From positions 32,150-96,149 of the forward strand of contig CAZEQK010000009.1 of the NCBI GenBank assembly GCA_964514395.1: a stretch of DNA of 64,000 nt, read 5' to 3'. The notes below the pieces were generated by a model. That model did not search any database and was not told where the DNA came from. It saw only the letters and a list, made by a program, of their open reading frames with translations. This document shows, one piece after another, positions 54,619 to 63,954 of this stretch. The translations under genes and the position numbers were made by a program. This DNA comes from CAZEQK01 sp964514395. Lineage in GTDB: Bacteria; Bacillota; Bacilli; Tepidibacillales; Tepidibacillaceae. The stretch's first letter is position 1. Every line of letters starts with the position of its first letter.

Positions 54619-55506
54619 CTATTTTTCCATTATCATTCTATTTGTTAGCTTACCTAGCTTTTCTATTTCTACAGTAACGATATCGCCATTCTTTAACCAT
54701 ACCTGTTGTTCCTCTGGATAACCCATCATAACCCCCTCTGGTGTCCCTGTAAGTATGATATCCCCTGGCTCTAATGTCATATGCTCAGAAACATAGCTAA
54801 TGATTTCAAAGAGATCAAATATCATATCCGACGTGTTTGAGTCTTGTCTAACCTCATTATTTACATAGGTCCTAATGGTTAGATTTTTCGGATCGTCGAT
54901 CTCATCCTTTGTAATGATGTATGGACCAACAGGAGCAAATCCATCTAAACTCTTACCCAATAGCCATTGCTGTGACCGAAATTGTAAATCTCGTGCGGAT
55001 AAGTCGTTTGCTACCGTATACCCAAAAATATAATCATTTGCTTCTTCCTTCGTCACTCTTTTTGCTCGTTTACCAATAACAATCGTTAATTCTCCCTCAT
55101 AGTCTATCTTTGTAGAGTTGAATGGAAGCACAATTTCATCTCCACTTGCTGCGATCGCATTATTAAATTTATTAAATAATATTGGATATTTCGGAATTGC
55201 CATCTTTGATTCTTCTGCATGCTTTCGGTAATTTAAACCGATACAGACAATTTTCCCTGGATTGGGAATGGCTGGCCCATAGGTAATATCCGCTTCTTCC
55301 AAAAATGCAAAACCTTCAGATAGCACTTTTTTTTCAAGTTCATATAAAATAGATGCACTGTGATCATCATTCTCAAATAGTTCTTCAACATGATGAGGTA
55401 CATCCATCTGATAATGTTTTGCCGCTTTTTCAACATCAATAATACCCTTACTTGTTTTTAATCCAAGCTTTAAATAGTGTTCCTCTTTAAAAGTTAATAA
55501 TTTCAT
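54619..55506 (-). CDS. Fumarylacetoacetate hydrolase family protein
   Basis: A 295-residue FAH-fold enzyme acting on C-C bonds of a dicarbonyl acid, with metal ligands in DYEGELTIVIGKRA and TVANDLSARDLQ, plus GKSLDGFAPVGPYI and ILTGTPEGVM. It could be an acylpyruvase, oxaloacetate decarboxylase or a degradative hydrolase. It follows the MoaD-like gene by 14 nt in a cluster with aldehyde ferredoxin oxidoreductase, so its substrate may be linked to that enzyme. Confidence 0.82.
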   Translation of the reverse strand: MKLLTFKEEHYLKLGLKTSKGIIDVEKAAKHYQMDVPHHVEELFENDDHSASILYELEKKVLSEGFAFLEEADITYGPAIPNPGKIVCIGLNYRKHAEESKMAIPKYPILFNKFNNAIAASGDEIVLPFNSTKIDYEGELTIVIGKRAKRVTKEEANDYIFGYTVANDLSARDLQFRSQQWLLGKSLDGFAPVGPYIITKDEIDDPKNLTIRTYVNNEVRQDSNTSDMIFDLFEIISYVSEHMTLEPGDIILTGTPEGVMMGYPEEQQVWLKNGDIVTVEIEKLGKLTNRMIMEK

Positions 55507-55520
55507 TTGCTTCCTCCCAT

Positions 55521-55739
55521 TTAACCCCCAGCAATTGGTATTAATAATTGAATGCTATCATTTTCCTTTAAATGTTCCGTTCCATCGCATATTTTCCCAT
55601 TTAAAACAACCAAAGCATCCTCATCCCATTTGACCCCTTTTTCGTGAAGAAAATCACTTATTATCGTAGCTTTTTCTATATGATGTTCTCCATTTAAGTT
55701 TAATAGATAGGGAATATTTGATTGGATATTAACGATCAT
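55521..55739 (-). CDS. MoaD/ThiS-like sulfur carrier
   Basis: A 72-residue ubiquitin-fold protein ending in the activated Gly-Gly (LLIPIAGG). Such proteins donate sulfur to molybdopterin. It overlaps the aldehyde ferredoxin oxidoreductase gene by 11 nt, and a dedicated MoaD-like protein beside an AOR is a known arrangement, probably supplying the tungsten- or molybdenum-pterin cofactor. ThiS is unlikely in this context. Confidence 0.82.
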   Translation of the reverse strand: MIVNIQSNIPYLLNLNGEHHIEKATIISDFLHEKGVKWDEDALVVLNGKICDGTEHLKENDSIQLLIPIAGG

Positions 55740-57435
55740 CCCCTTCGACTCCTATTGCCTCAAGTTCAGCTTGAGGCACATCGAAAACCGTCTGACTAGC
55801 CTCGTTCATTTCATAATAAAAATATTCTGGAAGTCGATCATGTGCCTTGGTAAACCCAGCTTTCCGATTAAATTGGTGCTCTAGCTGTAAAGTGTCCAAT
55901 GCATTATTTTTTAAATAATGCTCGGTAACCTGTTGTCCTGTATAAGCTGATATTAATTCTGCAATGATGTCAAAACGACCTTGAACAGCACTAGCTCCAA
56001 AATAACACATCCCTAAAGAATCGAAAATGATAACTGTTTCTTGGGCATTTTTCGAAGCCTTTATCTGCCCTTCTGGTGAATGATGATCTAATTGTGCACG
56101 TATGGTTTGCCCTGCTGTGTGATCTGCACCCATTGGAGAGGTGGCATAGGTGACACCTAACCCCTTGATTGCTCGTGGATCATAGGCAGGCATCGCTTGC
56201 CCCTTAACAGTTGGCACTCTATATGCTCCATATATTTTTCCAATAAGTTCAGCTCCACTCCCTAATATTCTTCCTAAAGGAGTACCAGCTTTGATTTCCT
56301 TAACTGCATGAATAACCGCTTCTACATCTCCAAATGGCATAACAGATTGGGACATCATAACACCTAATGAAGCTCCAGTTTCAATCGTATCTAACCCGTA
56401 TTCATTAACTAAGCGATTAATCTCTGCGATATCGTCTAAATCACCAATTCCTAGATTTGAACCTAGCAAGCCAATATTTTCATACTCGATAGGTGAGGTG
56501 ACTAATTTACCAGCTTTATTCACATATACATTAGAGCAGCGAATGATACAGCCTGGCATACAAGCATGTGTAGGCGTACCTTCTCCCCCTCGCTCCAAAA
56601 TCATTTCTCTTAGCTTTTCACCTGATATATTATCAGCATATTCAAAGGAACCTGTTGAAAAATTCCTTGTAGGAAGAGCACCTAATGCATTGGTTGTTTT
56701 TACTAGACCTGCTGTTCCAAGCTCAGGAAATACCTTTGCAGTTCCAGGTGTCTCCATTAACCACTGATGATATGTTTTCATTGCTGTTCTAAAGCTATCT
56801 CTATCCTTTGGTTGATTCTTTTCCACACCTGTATCATCTAAAACAATCGCTTTGATCCCTTTTGCACCTGCAACCGCACCCAGACCACCTCTCCCATTAA
56901 AACGGGTTGGATGACCATCCTTATCCTGTCCTGCGATAGCTGCTAGATTCATTTTTTGTTCACCAGCAATACCAATTAGTAAGACAGATACATGTTCTCC
57001 GTAGGTATCCCTCAGCCATTTCGTTGCTTCAGTAAGCTCCTTGCCTAGGATTGGCTTGGCATCCTGAAAGGCTATGCCCTCTTTTGATACATGAATAATT
57101 TTAAAATCTTCTCTAAATCCCTCAAAAATAAGTGCTCTAATCCCTAATTTCCCAAGCTTTAGTCCAGTTACACCACCAGCATTACTTTCTTTAATTCCCC
57201 CAGTTAATGGGCTTTTCGCACCAATTGAATAGCGATCAGCACTTGATGCACCAGATCCTGTTAGCACACCATTTGCAATAATTAGCTTGTTAAAAGGACC
57301 TAATGGATGGCATGTTGGAGGGACCTCATCGTGAATAATTTTTGAGGTCAATGCCCTACCTCCTAATCCATCATATTGAAGACTTTGGTCCTTTTTTACT
57401 GACAAATCCTCCATGTTAATACGCAAAATATCCAT
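55729..57435 (-). CDS. aor: Aldehyde ferredoxin oxidoreductase
   Basis: Tungsto- or molybdopterin enzyme of 568 residues that oxidises aldehydes to acids with ferredoxin, or reduces acids. The pterin region (RYSIGAKSPLTGGIKESNAGG) and cluster cysteines (CMPGCIIRC, and a late C in SLGMCYFG) are visible. The first three cysteines are spaced C-x3-C-x3-C, while the well-studied archaeal enzymes have C-x2-C-x3-C, so this is a separate subtype. Operon: aor, MoaD-like, FAH-family gene. Confidence 0.88.
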   Translation of the reverse strand: MDILRINMEDLSVKKDQSLQYDGLGGRALTSKIIHDEVPPTCHPLGPFNKLIIANGVLTGSGASSADRYSIGAKSPLTGGIKESNAGGVTGLKLGKLGIRALIFEGFREDFKIIHVSKEGIAFQDAKPILGKELTEATKWLRDTYGEHVSVLLIGIAGEQKMNLAAIAGQDKDGHPTRFNGRGGLGAVAGAKGIKAIVLDDTGVEKNQPKDRDSFRTAMKTYHQWLMETPGTAKVFPELGTAGLVKTTNALGALPTRNFSTGSFEYADNISGEKLREMILERGGEGTPTHACMPGCIIRCSNVYVNKAGKLVTSPIEYENIGLLGSNLGIGDLDDIAEINRLVNEYGLDTIETGASLGVMMSQSVMPFGDVEAVIHAVKEIKAGTPLGRILGSGAELIGKIYGAYRVPTVKGQAMPAYDPRAIKGLGVTYATSPMGADHTAGQTIRAQLDHHSPEGQIKASKNAQETVIIFDSLGMCYFGASAVQGRFDIIAELISAYTGQQVTEHYLKNNALDTLQLEHQFNRKAGFTKAHDRLPEYFYYEMNEASQTVFDVPQAELEAIGVEGDDR

Positions 57436-57481
57436 AGTTAACCCCCAGCTATTAGGTTATTGCATGATAAGCTTTCCAAAC

Positions 57482-58606
57482 TTATTTTTTACTATGCTTG
57501 ATTAGCTCTACTACAAGCTCTACACTTTTTAACATTTCTCCAATTGAAATTCTCTCAGAGGTAGTATGAATTTTTTCATAGCCAACACCTAAATTAACTG
57601 TTGGTATGCCATATCCGTTCATGACATTGGCATCACTTCCGCCTCCACTTTCTACTAGCTTTGGTTTTCTACCAATCGCTTGAACTGCTTTTTCAGCGAC
57701 CTTGACGATGGTACTACCTGCATCATAACGGAATGGAGGATACATGATTTCATAATCAAAATCTATAGTTGTTTCAAAATGCTGTGCAGCTTTATTTAAA
57801 GCCTCCTCCATTTGTTTTAGCTGTTTATGTAGCTTCTCCTCATTTAAGCTTCTTGCCTCAGCTAAGATATCTACTCGATCACATACCACATTTGTGGCTA
57901 CTCCACCTTTAAAGCTACCTATATTAGCTGTGGTTTCATGATCAATTCTTCCGAGTTTCATATGAGAAATGGCATGACTAGCCACCTGAATTGCACTAAT
58001 CCCATCCTCTGGATTTACCCCAGCATGAGCCGATTTCCCATTGACACCAATATTTATTTTAGCTTGAGTAGGTGCCGCAATAATAATATTTCCAACAGGA
58101 CCATTACTATCTAAAGCAAATCCATAATCAGCGTCAATCAATTCCTTCTGTAGACTTCTTGATCCCTTTAAGCCTGATTCCTCTCCAGCAGTAATTAAAA
58201 TTTGGATATTGCCATGGGTTACTTCATTTTCCTTCAATAATAATAAAGCTTCCAATATTGCTGCTATTCCAGCTTTATCATCACTACCTAATATGGTTGT
58301 TCCATCAGAAACAATATATTCTCCCTTTATTTTTGGTTGGATTTTTTTTCCAGGTTTCACTGTATCCATGTGAGAGGTAAAATAGATGGAATGAAAATCG
58401 TCTTGATTACTATTTTTATTTATTGTTGCAATGATATTGCCAGCACCATGACCAGAATATTTCATGGAATTATCTTCTACTACATCCAATCCTAGCTCTT
58501 TGAATTTTAATAAAAGATAATCAGCAATCTGCCTTTCATCCCCTGTTTCACTATCAATCATCACTAATTCTTTAAATTGATTTATTAATCTGTCTTTGTT
58601 TACCAT
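57482..58606 (-). CDS. M20 family metallopeptidase (PepT/YqjE-like)
   Basis: Zinc aminopeptidase of 374 residues of the tripeptidase-like M20 class. Metal and catalytic blocks: FTSHMDTVKPG, GSDDKAGIAAI, TAGEESGLKGS, GVNGKSAHAGVNPE and ESGGGSDANVMN. CGGAGGAAT precedes the ATG. It lies between acsA and aor without obvious operon links. Confidence 0.85.
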   Translation of the reverse strand: MVNKDRLINQFKELVMIDSETGDERQIADYLLLKFKELGLDVVEDNSMKYSGHGAGNIIATINKNSNQDDFHSIYFTSHMDTVKPGKKIQPKIKGEYIVSDGTTILGSDDKAGIAAILEALLLLKENEVTHGNIQILITAGEESGLKGSRSLQKELIDADYGFALDSNGPVGNIIIAAPTQAKINIGVNGKSAHAGVNPEDGISAIQVASHAISHMKLGRIDHETTANIGSFKGGVATNVVCDRVDILAEARSLNEEKLHKQLKQMEEALNKAAQHFETTIDFDYEIMYPPFRYDAGSTIVKVAEKAVQAIGRKPKLVESGGGSDANVMNGYGIPTVNLGVGYEKIHTTSERISIGEMLKSVELVVELIKHSKK

Positions 58607-58860
58607 GGGATTCCTCCGTTAAGTTAGTTTTAATCATGATTATTTTATCATTAATATAAAAGAAAACCCAAATGCTTTATTTGGGCTGAGAATGTTGACA
58701 AATTGCCTATTTCGATGTTGTTATCAAAATCTTTGGCCATCGAGTACCTCTGTGTATGCTCAGTCCGCCGATTTTTCTACGCTTAGAAATTGTCTAATTT
58801 CTTATTTTGCAGACTTTGTCTTCAAACTAAACTTATTAAATTTAAAAAATTTTAGAAAGA
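58607..58860. other. Intergenic stretch of unlike composition
   Basis: Bases about 58690-58830 are clearly richer in G and C than the flanking AT-rich spacers and hold no gene with a ribosome binding site. GACAAATTGCC near 58696 and GAAATTGTC near 58788 form loose inverted ends. It may be a remnant or a dispersed repeat. Confidence 0.35.
58663..58686 (-). terminator. Terminator of acsA
   Basis: Stem CCCAAAT / ATTTGGG with a 5-nt loop and TTTTC on the minus strand. It is about 180 nt after the acsA stop codon. Confidence 0.7.
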
Positions 58861-60579
58861 TTATTCCTCCATTGTTGATAGATCTCCTGTTGGTAATTCT
58901 AGCTCCCAAGCCTTTAGTACTCTTCTCATAATCTTGCCACTTCTAGTTTTTGGTAGCTTATCACGAAATTCGATTTCCTTTGGAGCAGTATAGACTGCCA
59001 ATCCCTGTTTTACAAAGCCACGAATCTCCTCTTTTAACGCTTCTGTTGGTTCAATCCCATCTTTTAATGCAATAAATGCCTTTATAATTTCTCCACGGTG
59101 GGGATCTGGTTTGCCAATTACACCAGCCTCTGCGACAGCTGGATGCTCTAATAGTATACTTTCTACTTCAAATGGGCCAACTCTTTCACCTGAAGTCATG
59201 ATCACATCATCTATCCTACCTTGAAACCAAAAGTATCCTTCCTCATCCATATAGGCGGAGTCACCTGAAACATACCAATCACCAGGCATGAAGTATGATT
59301 CATATTTTGCTGGATTATTCCAAATCGTTCTCATCATCGATGGCCAATTCCTTTTTATTGCTAAATTCCCCATCCTGTTTGGTGGTAATTCATTACCACG
59401 ATCATCGACAATTGCAGCCTTAATACCTGGAATAGGTCTACCCATTGAGCCAGGTTTAATCGGTTCACTAGGAAAATTAACAATAAGCTGCGCCCCTGTC
59501 TCTGTCATCCACCATGTGTCGTGGATTCTTAAATTAAAAACCTTCATCCCCCAACGAATGACTTCTGGATTGAGTGGTTCTCCTACACTTAATATGTGTC
59601 TTAATGAGGATAGGCTATAGTTATCGATCAAATCATCCCCTGCACCCATAAGCATTCTAAAGGCTGTTGGTGCACTGTACCACACCGTTACCCTGTATTC
59701 TTCTATGGTTTCATACCAATACTTCGGATTAAAGCGACCACCTAACACTAAGTTAGTTACTCCTAATAGCCATGGTCCAAATATACCATATGAGGTTCCT
59801 GTTACCCAGCCTGGGTCAGCTGTACACCAGTATACATCTTCATCCTTTAAATCTAATACCCATTTAGCTGTAGCATAATGCTGTATCATCGCGTTATGGA
59901 CATGATAAACACCTTTTGGTTTGCCAGTTGAACCTGAGGTATAATGTAATATCAAACCATCCTCTCTATCTACCCAAACGATGTCAAGCTTTGTGCTTGC
60001 TTGGTCCATATGTAAATGGTAGTCGATATACATCGTGCTTTCTTGAATATCTTCACCTACTAGAACAACATGCTTTAAATCTCTTAGCTCATTAACAGGA
60101 ACCCTTTTTAATAGCTTAGGGGTCGTTATTAAAACCTTTGCTTGACTATCCTCTAACCTATCACGAATGGCTCCTTCCATAAACGCCTCAAATAAAGGAC
60201 CAACAATTGCTCCTAATTTAACTGCTCCTAATAACGAAATATATAGCTCAGGCGATCTTGGCATAAAGATGAATACACGGTCCCCTTTTTTTACATGTGC
60301 AAACTCCTTTAAGACATTTCCTGCTTTATTTGATAAGTCCATCATTTCTTTAAAGGTATATTTCTCTTGTCTGTGTTGATCTTTATAATATAGTGCGATT
60401 TTATCTTTTTTATCTGTCTCTACATGTCGGTCAATCGCTTCATATCCCATATTTACTTTTCCCGTATGATACCAAGAAAAGCTTTTCTCAAACTCTTTCC
60501 AATCAAAAGATTGATAGACATCTTCATAATTTTTTAGATTATACTCTCCATCTCCTGGAGGAAGTAATTCTACCTTCAC
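58861..60579 (-). CDS. acsA: Acetyl-CoA synthetase
   Basis: AMP-forming acyl-CoA ligase of 572 residues making acetyl-CoA from acetate. ATP loop YTSGSTGKPKG, adenylation blocks WMTETGAQ and GDSAYMDEEGYFWFQGR, and the catalytic lysine in PKTRSGKIMRR. In B. subtilis AcuA acetylates this lysine and AcuC removes the group; the acu genes are divergent here. GTG 60579 is supported by GGGGGAG 5 nt upstream. Confidence 0.95.
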   Translation of the reverse strand: MKVELLPPGDGEYNLKNYEDVYQSFDWKEFEKSFSWYHTGKVNMGYEAIDRHVETDKKDKIALYYKDQHRQEKYTFKEMMDLSNKAGNVLKEFAHVKKGDRVFIFMPRSPELYISLLGAVKLGAIVGPLFEAFMEGAIRDRLEDSQAKVLITTPKLLKRVPVNELRDLKHVVLVGEDIQESTMYIDYHLHMDQASTKLDIVWVDREDGLILHYTSGSTGKPKGVYHVHNAMIQHYATAKWVLDLKDEDVYWCTADPGWVTGTSYGIFGPWLLGVTNLVLGGRFNPKYWYETIEEYRVTVWYSAPTAFRMLMGAGDDLIDNYSLSSLRHILSVGEPLNPEVIRWGMKVFNLRIHDTWWMTETGAQLIVNFPSEPIKPGSMGRPIPGIKAAIVDDRGNELPPNRMGNLAIKRNWPSMMRTIWNNPAKYESYFMPGDWYVSGDSAYMDEEGYFWFQGRIDDVIMTSGERVGPFEVESILLEHPAVAEAGVIGKPDPHRGEIIKAFIALKDGIEPTEALKEEIRGFVKQGLAVYTAPKEIEFRDKLPKTRSGKIMRRVLKAWELELPTGDLSTMEE

Positions 60580-60611
60580 ATGAACTCCCCCTTTATATAG
60601 ATTACAAGTTT

Positions 60612-60640
60612 ATTATATTATAAAAAAAAATAATTCACAA
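60612..60640 (-). promoter_or_regulatory. Sigma-A promoter of acsA
   Basis: TTGTGA, 17-bp spacer, TATAAT. No clear CRE site was seen in the divergent region. Confidence 0.65.
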
Positions 60641-60766
60641 TTTTTTAAATATTTATAAAAGATATATTATATTAAAAGGAAACTATCTTTTGTATAATAG
60701 AATTAATAAGAAAAATATGGGTAAAGCTGAGTATATATTAAGTTAATTTATTTAGGTGGTGACTAG

Positions 60767-61399
60767 ATGGAACATCACAAAAAATATTATTCGAAGAAAA
60801 TAGAATTAAAGGATGGCGAATTGATGATTGAAGGACCAATATCAGGCGACCAGTTAGCCAGCTATCAATTTGATAAAGGACTTGTTGCCTTTAGACCACC
60901 TGAAAAACAGCATGAAGCATTAATGGAAATAGCAGATCTCCCTGAGGGTCGGATTAATATTGCACGTGACAAAAATGTCATTATTGGCTATGTCACTTTT
61001 CATTACCCTGATCCATTGGAAAGATGGTCTGAAGGAAAAATGGAAGAATTAATTGAATTAGGAGCAATTGAAGTTAGCCCTAATTATCGCGGGATGAAGG
61101 TTGGCAAGAATTTATTACAGGTTTCCATACTAGATGACGCGATGGAGGATTATATCATTATCACGACGGAATACTACTGGCACTGGGATCTAAAGGGTAC
61201 GGGGCTTGATGTGTGGAAGTATAGAAAGCTGATGGAAAATATGATGAATGCAGGTGGATTAGAGTGGATGGCAACGGATGATCCAGAAATATGCTCCCAT
61301 CCTGCTAACTGTCTCATGGTTCGGATTGGAAAACGGGTTACACAGGAATCTGTCCAGGACTTTGATCGTATTAGATTTAAAAATCGTTTTATGTATTAA
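60767..61399 (+). CDS. acuA: Protein lysine acetyltransferase AcuA
   Basis: GNAT-fold enzyme of 210 residues that inactivates AcsA by acetylating its catalytic lysine. The acetyl-CoA block VSPNYRGMKVGKNLL and TTEYYWHWDLKGTGLDVWKYRK match AcuA. TTAGGTGGTGA precedes the ATG. First gene of acuABC, divergent from acsA; a TATAAT at 60693-60698 is a possible -10 element without a good -35. Confidence 0.95.
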   Translation: MEHHKKYYSKKIELKDGELMIEGPISGDQLASYQFDKGLVAFRPPEKQHEALMEIADLPEGRINIARDKNVIIGYVTFHYPDPLERWSEGKMEELIELGAIEVSPNYRGMKVGKNLLQVSILDDAMEDYIIITTEYYWHWDLKGTGLDVWKYRKLMENMMNAGGLEWMATDDPEICSHPANCLMVRIGKRVTQESVQDFDRIRFKNRFMY

Positions 61400-61444
61400 C
61401 AATAACAAACGATATACATGATGAAATATGAAAGGGGTGAAAGC

Positions 61445-62092
61445 ATGATTGTCGAAGAAATAATGAAAAAGGATGTCATAACTCTAAAGGAGAACGATAC
61501 AATATTGACCGCTTTAAAGCTGCTCAATCGAAATTGTATCAGACATATCCCTATTGTTGACGACGAAAATCATGTGATAGGTATCGTTTCAGATCGAGAT
61601 ATTCGTGATGCAAGTCCTTCCATTTTTCAAAAAAGCACGAGAAAAGATGAACTAAGGCATCCAATAGGACAAATTATGAGTAAGGATGTTATAACCGTTC
61701 ATCCCCTCGATTTTGTTGAAGAAGTATCCGCTATTTTTTATGAAGAAGAGATTGCGTGTATCCCTGTAACAAAGGATGATAAGTTAGTAGGCGTTATTAC
61801 GGAAAAGGATATGCTCCATACCCTAATTCAGCTTACAGGAGCTATCCAACCAGGCTCCCAAATAGAAATTAAGGTGCCAAATGTGGCTGGCATTTTATCA
61901 AAGGTCGCAACGGTGATAGGAAAAAGAAACATCAATATTCATAGTGTACTCGTTTATCCATATGTCAAAGATAGTCATTATAAGATATTAGTATTTCGTA
62001 TCCAAACCATGAATCCAGCTGGGGTAATTCAGGATTTAAATGATGAAGGCTATACGGTGCTGTGGCCAAATACTCCGGGGATGACAATATGA
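61445..62092 (+). CDS. acuB: AcuB, CBS and ACT domain regulator
   Basis: A 215-residue protein with two CBS domains (about 1-60 and 70-128) and a C-terminal ACT domain (from about 137, VPNVAGILSKVATVIGKRNINI). CBS pairs bind adenosine nucleotides; the role in the acu system is not established. ATG 61445 follows AAAGGGGTGA and suits the family start. Its TGA overlaps the acuC ATG. Confidence 0.9.
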   Translation: MIVEEIMKKDVITLKENDTILTALKLLNRNCIRHIPIVDDENHVIGIVSDRDIRDASPSIFQKSTRKDELRHPIGQIMSKDVITVHPLDFVEEVSAIFYEEEIACIPVTKDDKLVGVITEKDMLHTLIQLTGAIQPGSQIEIKVPNVAGILSKVATVIGKRNINIHSVLVYPYVKDSHYKILVFRIQTMNPAGVIQDLNDEGYTVLWPNTPGMTI

Positions 62093-63273
62093 AAAACCAT
62101 GCCATCTTTATTTATTCCGATAAATTTAAGAGTTATAAATTTGGTAATGACCATCCTTTCAATCAAAAAAGAATTGATATGACATATGATTTATTGAATA
62201 CACTAAAAGCATTTGAATCAGATCAAGTGATTCCACCAAGAATAGCGACTGATGAAGAGATTTCTCTTTTCCACGATCCTTCCTTTATCAATGCAGTAAA
62301 AAAAGCTGGAAATGGTGAATTATCAGAAGAAATTGCTTTACATTACGGACTAGGAACTGAAGATACACCGATATTCCCAAATATGCATGAAGCTAGTGCA
62401 TTATTAGTTGGTGGTACGATAAAAGCCGTTGAGATGGTAATGGAAGGGAAGGCTACCCATGCATTAAATCTTGGTGGTGGATTACATCATGGGTTTGCCG
62501 GTAAAGCCTCTGGATTTTGTGTCTATAATGATAGCGCTATCGCAATTCAATATATTTTAAAAAAATATAAGAAAAAAGTGCTTTATATTGATACGGATGT
62601 ACATCATGGCGATGGCGTACAATGGGCTTTTTATGATAGCAAGGAAGTCTGTACCCTGTCCCTTCATGAGACAGGAAGATACCTTTTCCCTGGGACAGGC
62701 AATGTAAATGAACGTGGAGTTGGGGAAGGCTATGGCTTCTCATTTAATATCCCATTAGATGCCTTCACAGAGAACGAATCGTTTTTAGAGGTTTATAAAG
62801 AGGCCATGAATGAGGTAACACGTTATTTTAAACCAGATATAATCATCACACAAAATGGGGCTGATGCTCATTATTATGACCCTCTGTCTCATCTTTATTT
62901 AACAACAGAAGCATATAGAGAAATTCCTAAAATCGCCCATGAAATAGCTCATCAATATACTGACGGAAAATGGGTTGCTGTTGGTGGAGGTGGTTATGAT
63001 ATATGGCGTGTCGTGCCAAGAGCCTGGTCACTTCTTTGGTTAGAAATGAATCAATTAACCAGCTTAGGCGAAGGTGAATTGCCGGAGGAATGGTTACAAA
63101 GATGGCAAAGAGAAGCGCCTGTTGCCCTATCCACTACCTGGCATGATAAAGAAAATTTATATCCTATCGTTCCAAGAATGCATGAAATCACCGAAAAAAA
63201 CTACAATACTCTACTGAAAGCATTAACACCAGTCAGAGATAAAGAAATGAGAAACAGATCACAAAAAATTTAA
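62089..63273 (+). CDS. acuC: AcuC, class I-type protein deacetylase
   Basis: Zinc deacetylase of 394 residues that reactivates acetylated AcsA. Catalytic blocks: GGGLHHGFAGKASGFCVYND (His-His pair), DTDVHHGDGVQ (metal Asp/His) and GGGGYD (Tyr of the oxyanion hole not resolved by eye). Start ATG 62089 overlaps the acuB stop (ATGA). The stop codon lies inside the first copy of a duplicated terminator. Confidence 0.94.
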   Translation: MKNHAIFIYSDKFKSYKFGNDHPFNQKRIDMTYDLLNTLKAFESDQVIPPRIATDEEISLFHDPSFINAVKKAGNGELSEEIALHYGLGTEDTPIFPNMHEASALLVGGTIKAVEMVMEGKATHALNLGGGLHHGFAGKASGFCVYNDSAIAIQYILKKYKKKVLYIDTDVHHGDGVQWAFYDSKEVCTLSLHETGRYLFPGTGNVNERGVGEGYGFSFNIPLDAFTENESFLEVYKEAMNEVTRYFKPDIIITQNGADAHYYDPLSHLYLTTEAYREIPKIAHEIAHQYTDGKWVAVGGGGYDIWRVVPRAWSLLWLEMNQLTSLGEGELPEEWLQRWQREAPVALSTTWHDKENLYPIVPRMHEITEKNYNTLLKALTPVRDKEMRNRSQKI

Positions 63274-63322
63274 CGAATCTAAATGGACAACTGGGCAAAA
63301 TCAACCTCTGCCTAGTTTTCTT
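63263..63322 (+). repeat. Duplicated terminator unit, copy 1
   Basis: A 60-bp unit that includes the acuC stop codon and the hairpin ACTGGGCA / TGCCTAGT with TTTTC. It recurs at 63810 with about 80 percent identity by eye. Differences in the stem preserve pairing. Confidence 0.8.
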
Positions 63323-63359
63323 AATATTTAGAAGAATTTCATATCTTAGCAAAATAGAA

Positions 63360-63368
63360 TGGTATAAT
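63360..63368 (+). promoter_or_regulatory. Extended -10 promoter of the VOC gene
   Basis: TGGTATAAT, an extended -10 element, about 35 nt before the VOC start. No good -35 hexamer is seen. Confidence 0.5.
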
Positions 63369-63402
63369 ATGTTTATTAATTAGATATAAGGAGGCTTGTC
63401 AA

Positions 63403-63801
63403 ATGGGGCTATTTAAAAGAATTGATACAAATTTTATACCAGTAAAGGATATAGAAGAATCAATAAATTGGTATAAGGATATATTAGGACTAAAATTAAT
63501 GTGGAATGAAGGTGATTATGCAGCATTTAATGTTAATACCAGTATAGAAGGACAGGCAAACATAGAATTAGGACATGCCATGATAACACTTGTCAAGGTA
63601 TATAACATTAAGACAATGGACTTCGATTATGAAAGTAAAAAACATGCAATGTTTAATTTTTATACAATCGACATTCAAGCTACTCATGACTCATTAAAAG
63701 AAAAAGGCGTCAAGGTTAGTGATATTAATGATTATGGTAATATACAAGTCTTTGATTTTTTAGACATAAATGGTCATACTTTTGGGGTATGTCATTTTTA
63801 A
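63403..63801 (+). CDS. VOC/glyoxalase family protein
   Basis: A 132-residue vicinal-oxygen-chelate fold protein with two beta-alpha-beta-beta-beta units: FIPVKDIEESINWYKDILGL opens the first, and FYTIDIQATHDSLKEKGVKV the second; it ends with FLDINGHTFGVCHF, typical of the fold. Metal ligands are not obvious. AAGGAGG precedes the ATG. It is enclosed between two copies of one terminator, suggesting insertion or duplication behind acuC. Substrate unknown. Confidence 0.8.
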   Translation: MGLFKRIDTNFIPVKDIEESINWYKDILGLKLMWNEGDYAAFNVNTSIEGQANIELGHAMITLVKVYNIKTMDFDYESKKHAMFNFYTIDIQATHDSLKEKGVKVSDINDYGNIQVFDFLDINGHTFGVCHF

Positions 63802-63809
63802 ACTACAAT

Positions 63810-63869
63810 AAAAAATTTAACGAGTTTAGATGGACAACTAGGTAAAAACAACCTCTACCTAGTTTTTTA
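63810..63869 (+). repeat. Duplicated terminator unit, copy 2
   Basis: Same unit as at 63263. The hairpin here is AACTAGGTA / TACCTAGTT with a T-run. Relative to copy 1, one C-G pair has become T-A and one G-T wobble has become A-T, so the stem is maintained. Confidence 0.8.
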
Positions 63870-63954
63870 TTGGGAAAGAATTACAACAAATTGTTTAAAT
63901 ATAATCTTCTTGAATAATTTTACAGGAAGGAAATAATAGTTAGGAGGAATTTTT

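Noticed and set aside
58692..58931. 79-residue plus-strand frame after acsA
   Set aside because: It has no ribosome binding site, overlaps the acsA 3' end and resembles no protein family known to me.
60580..60766. CRE (CcpA) site between acsA and acuA
   Set aside because: No 14-bp match to the CRE consensus was found in the AT-rich spacer.
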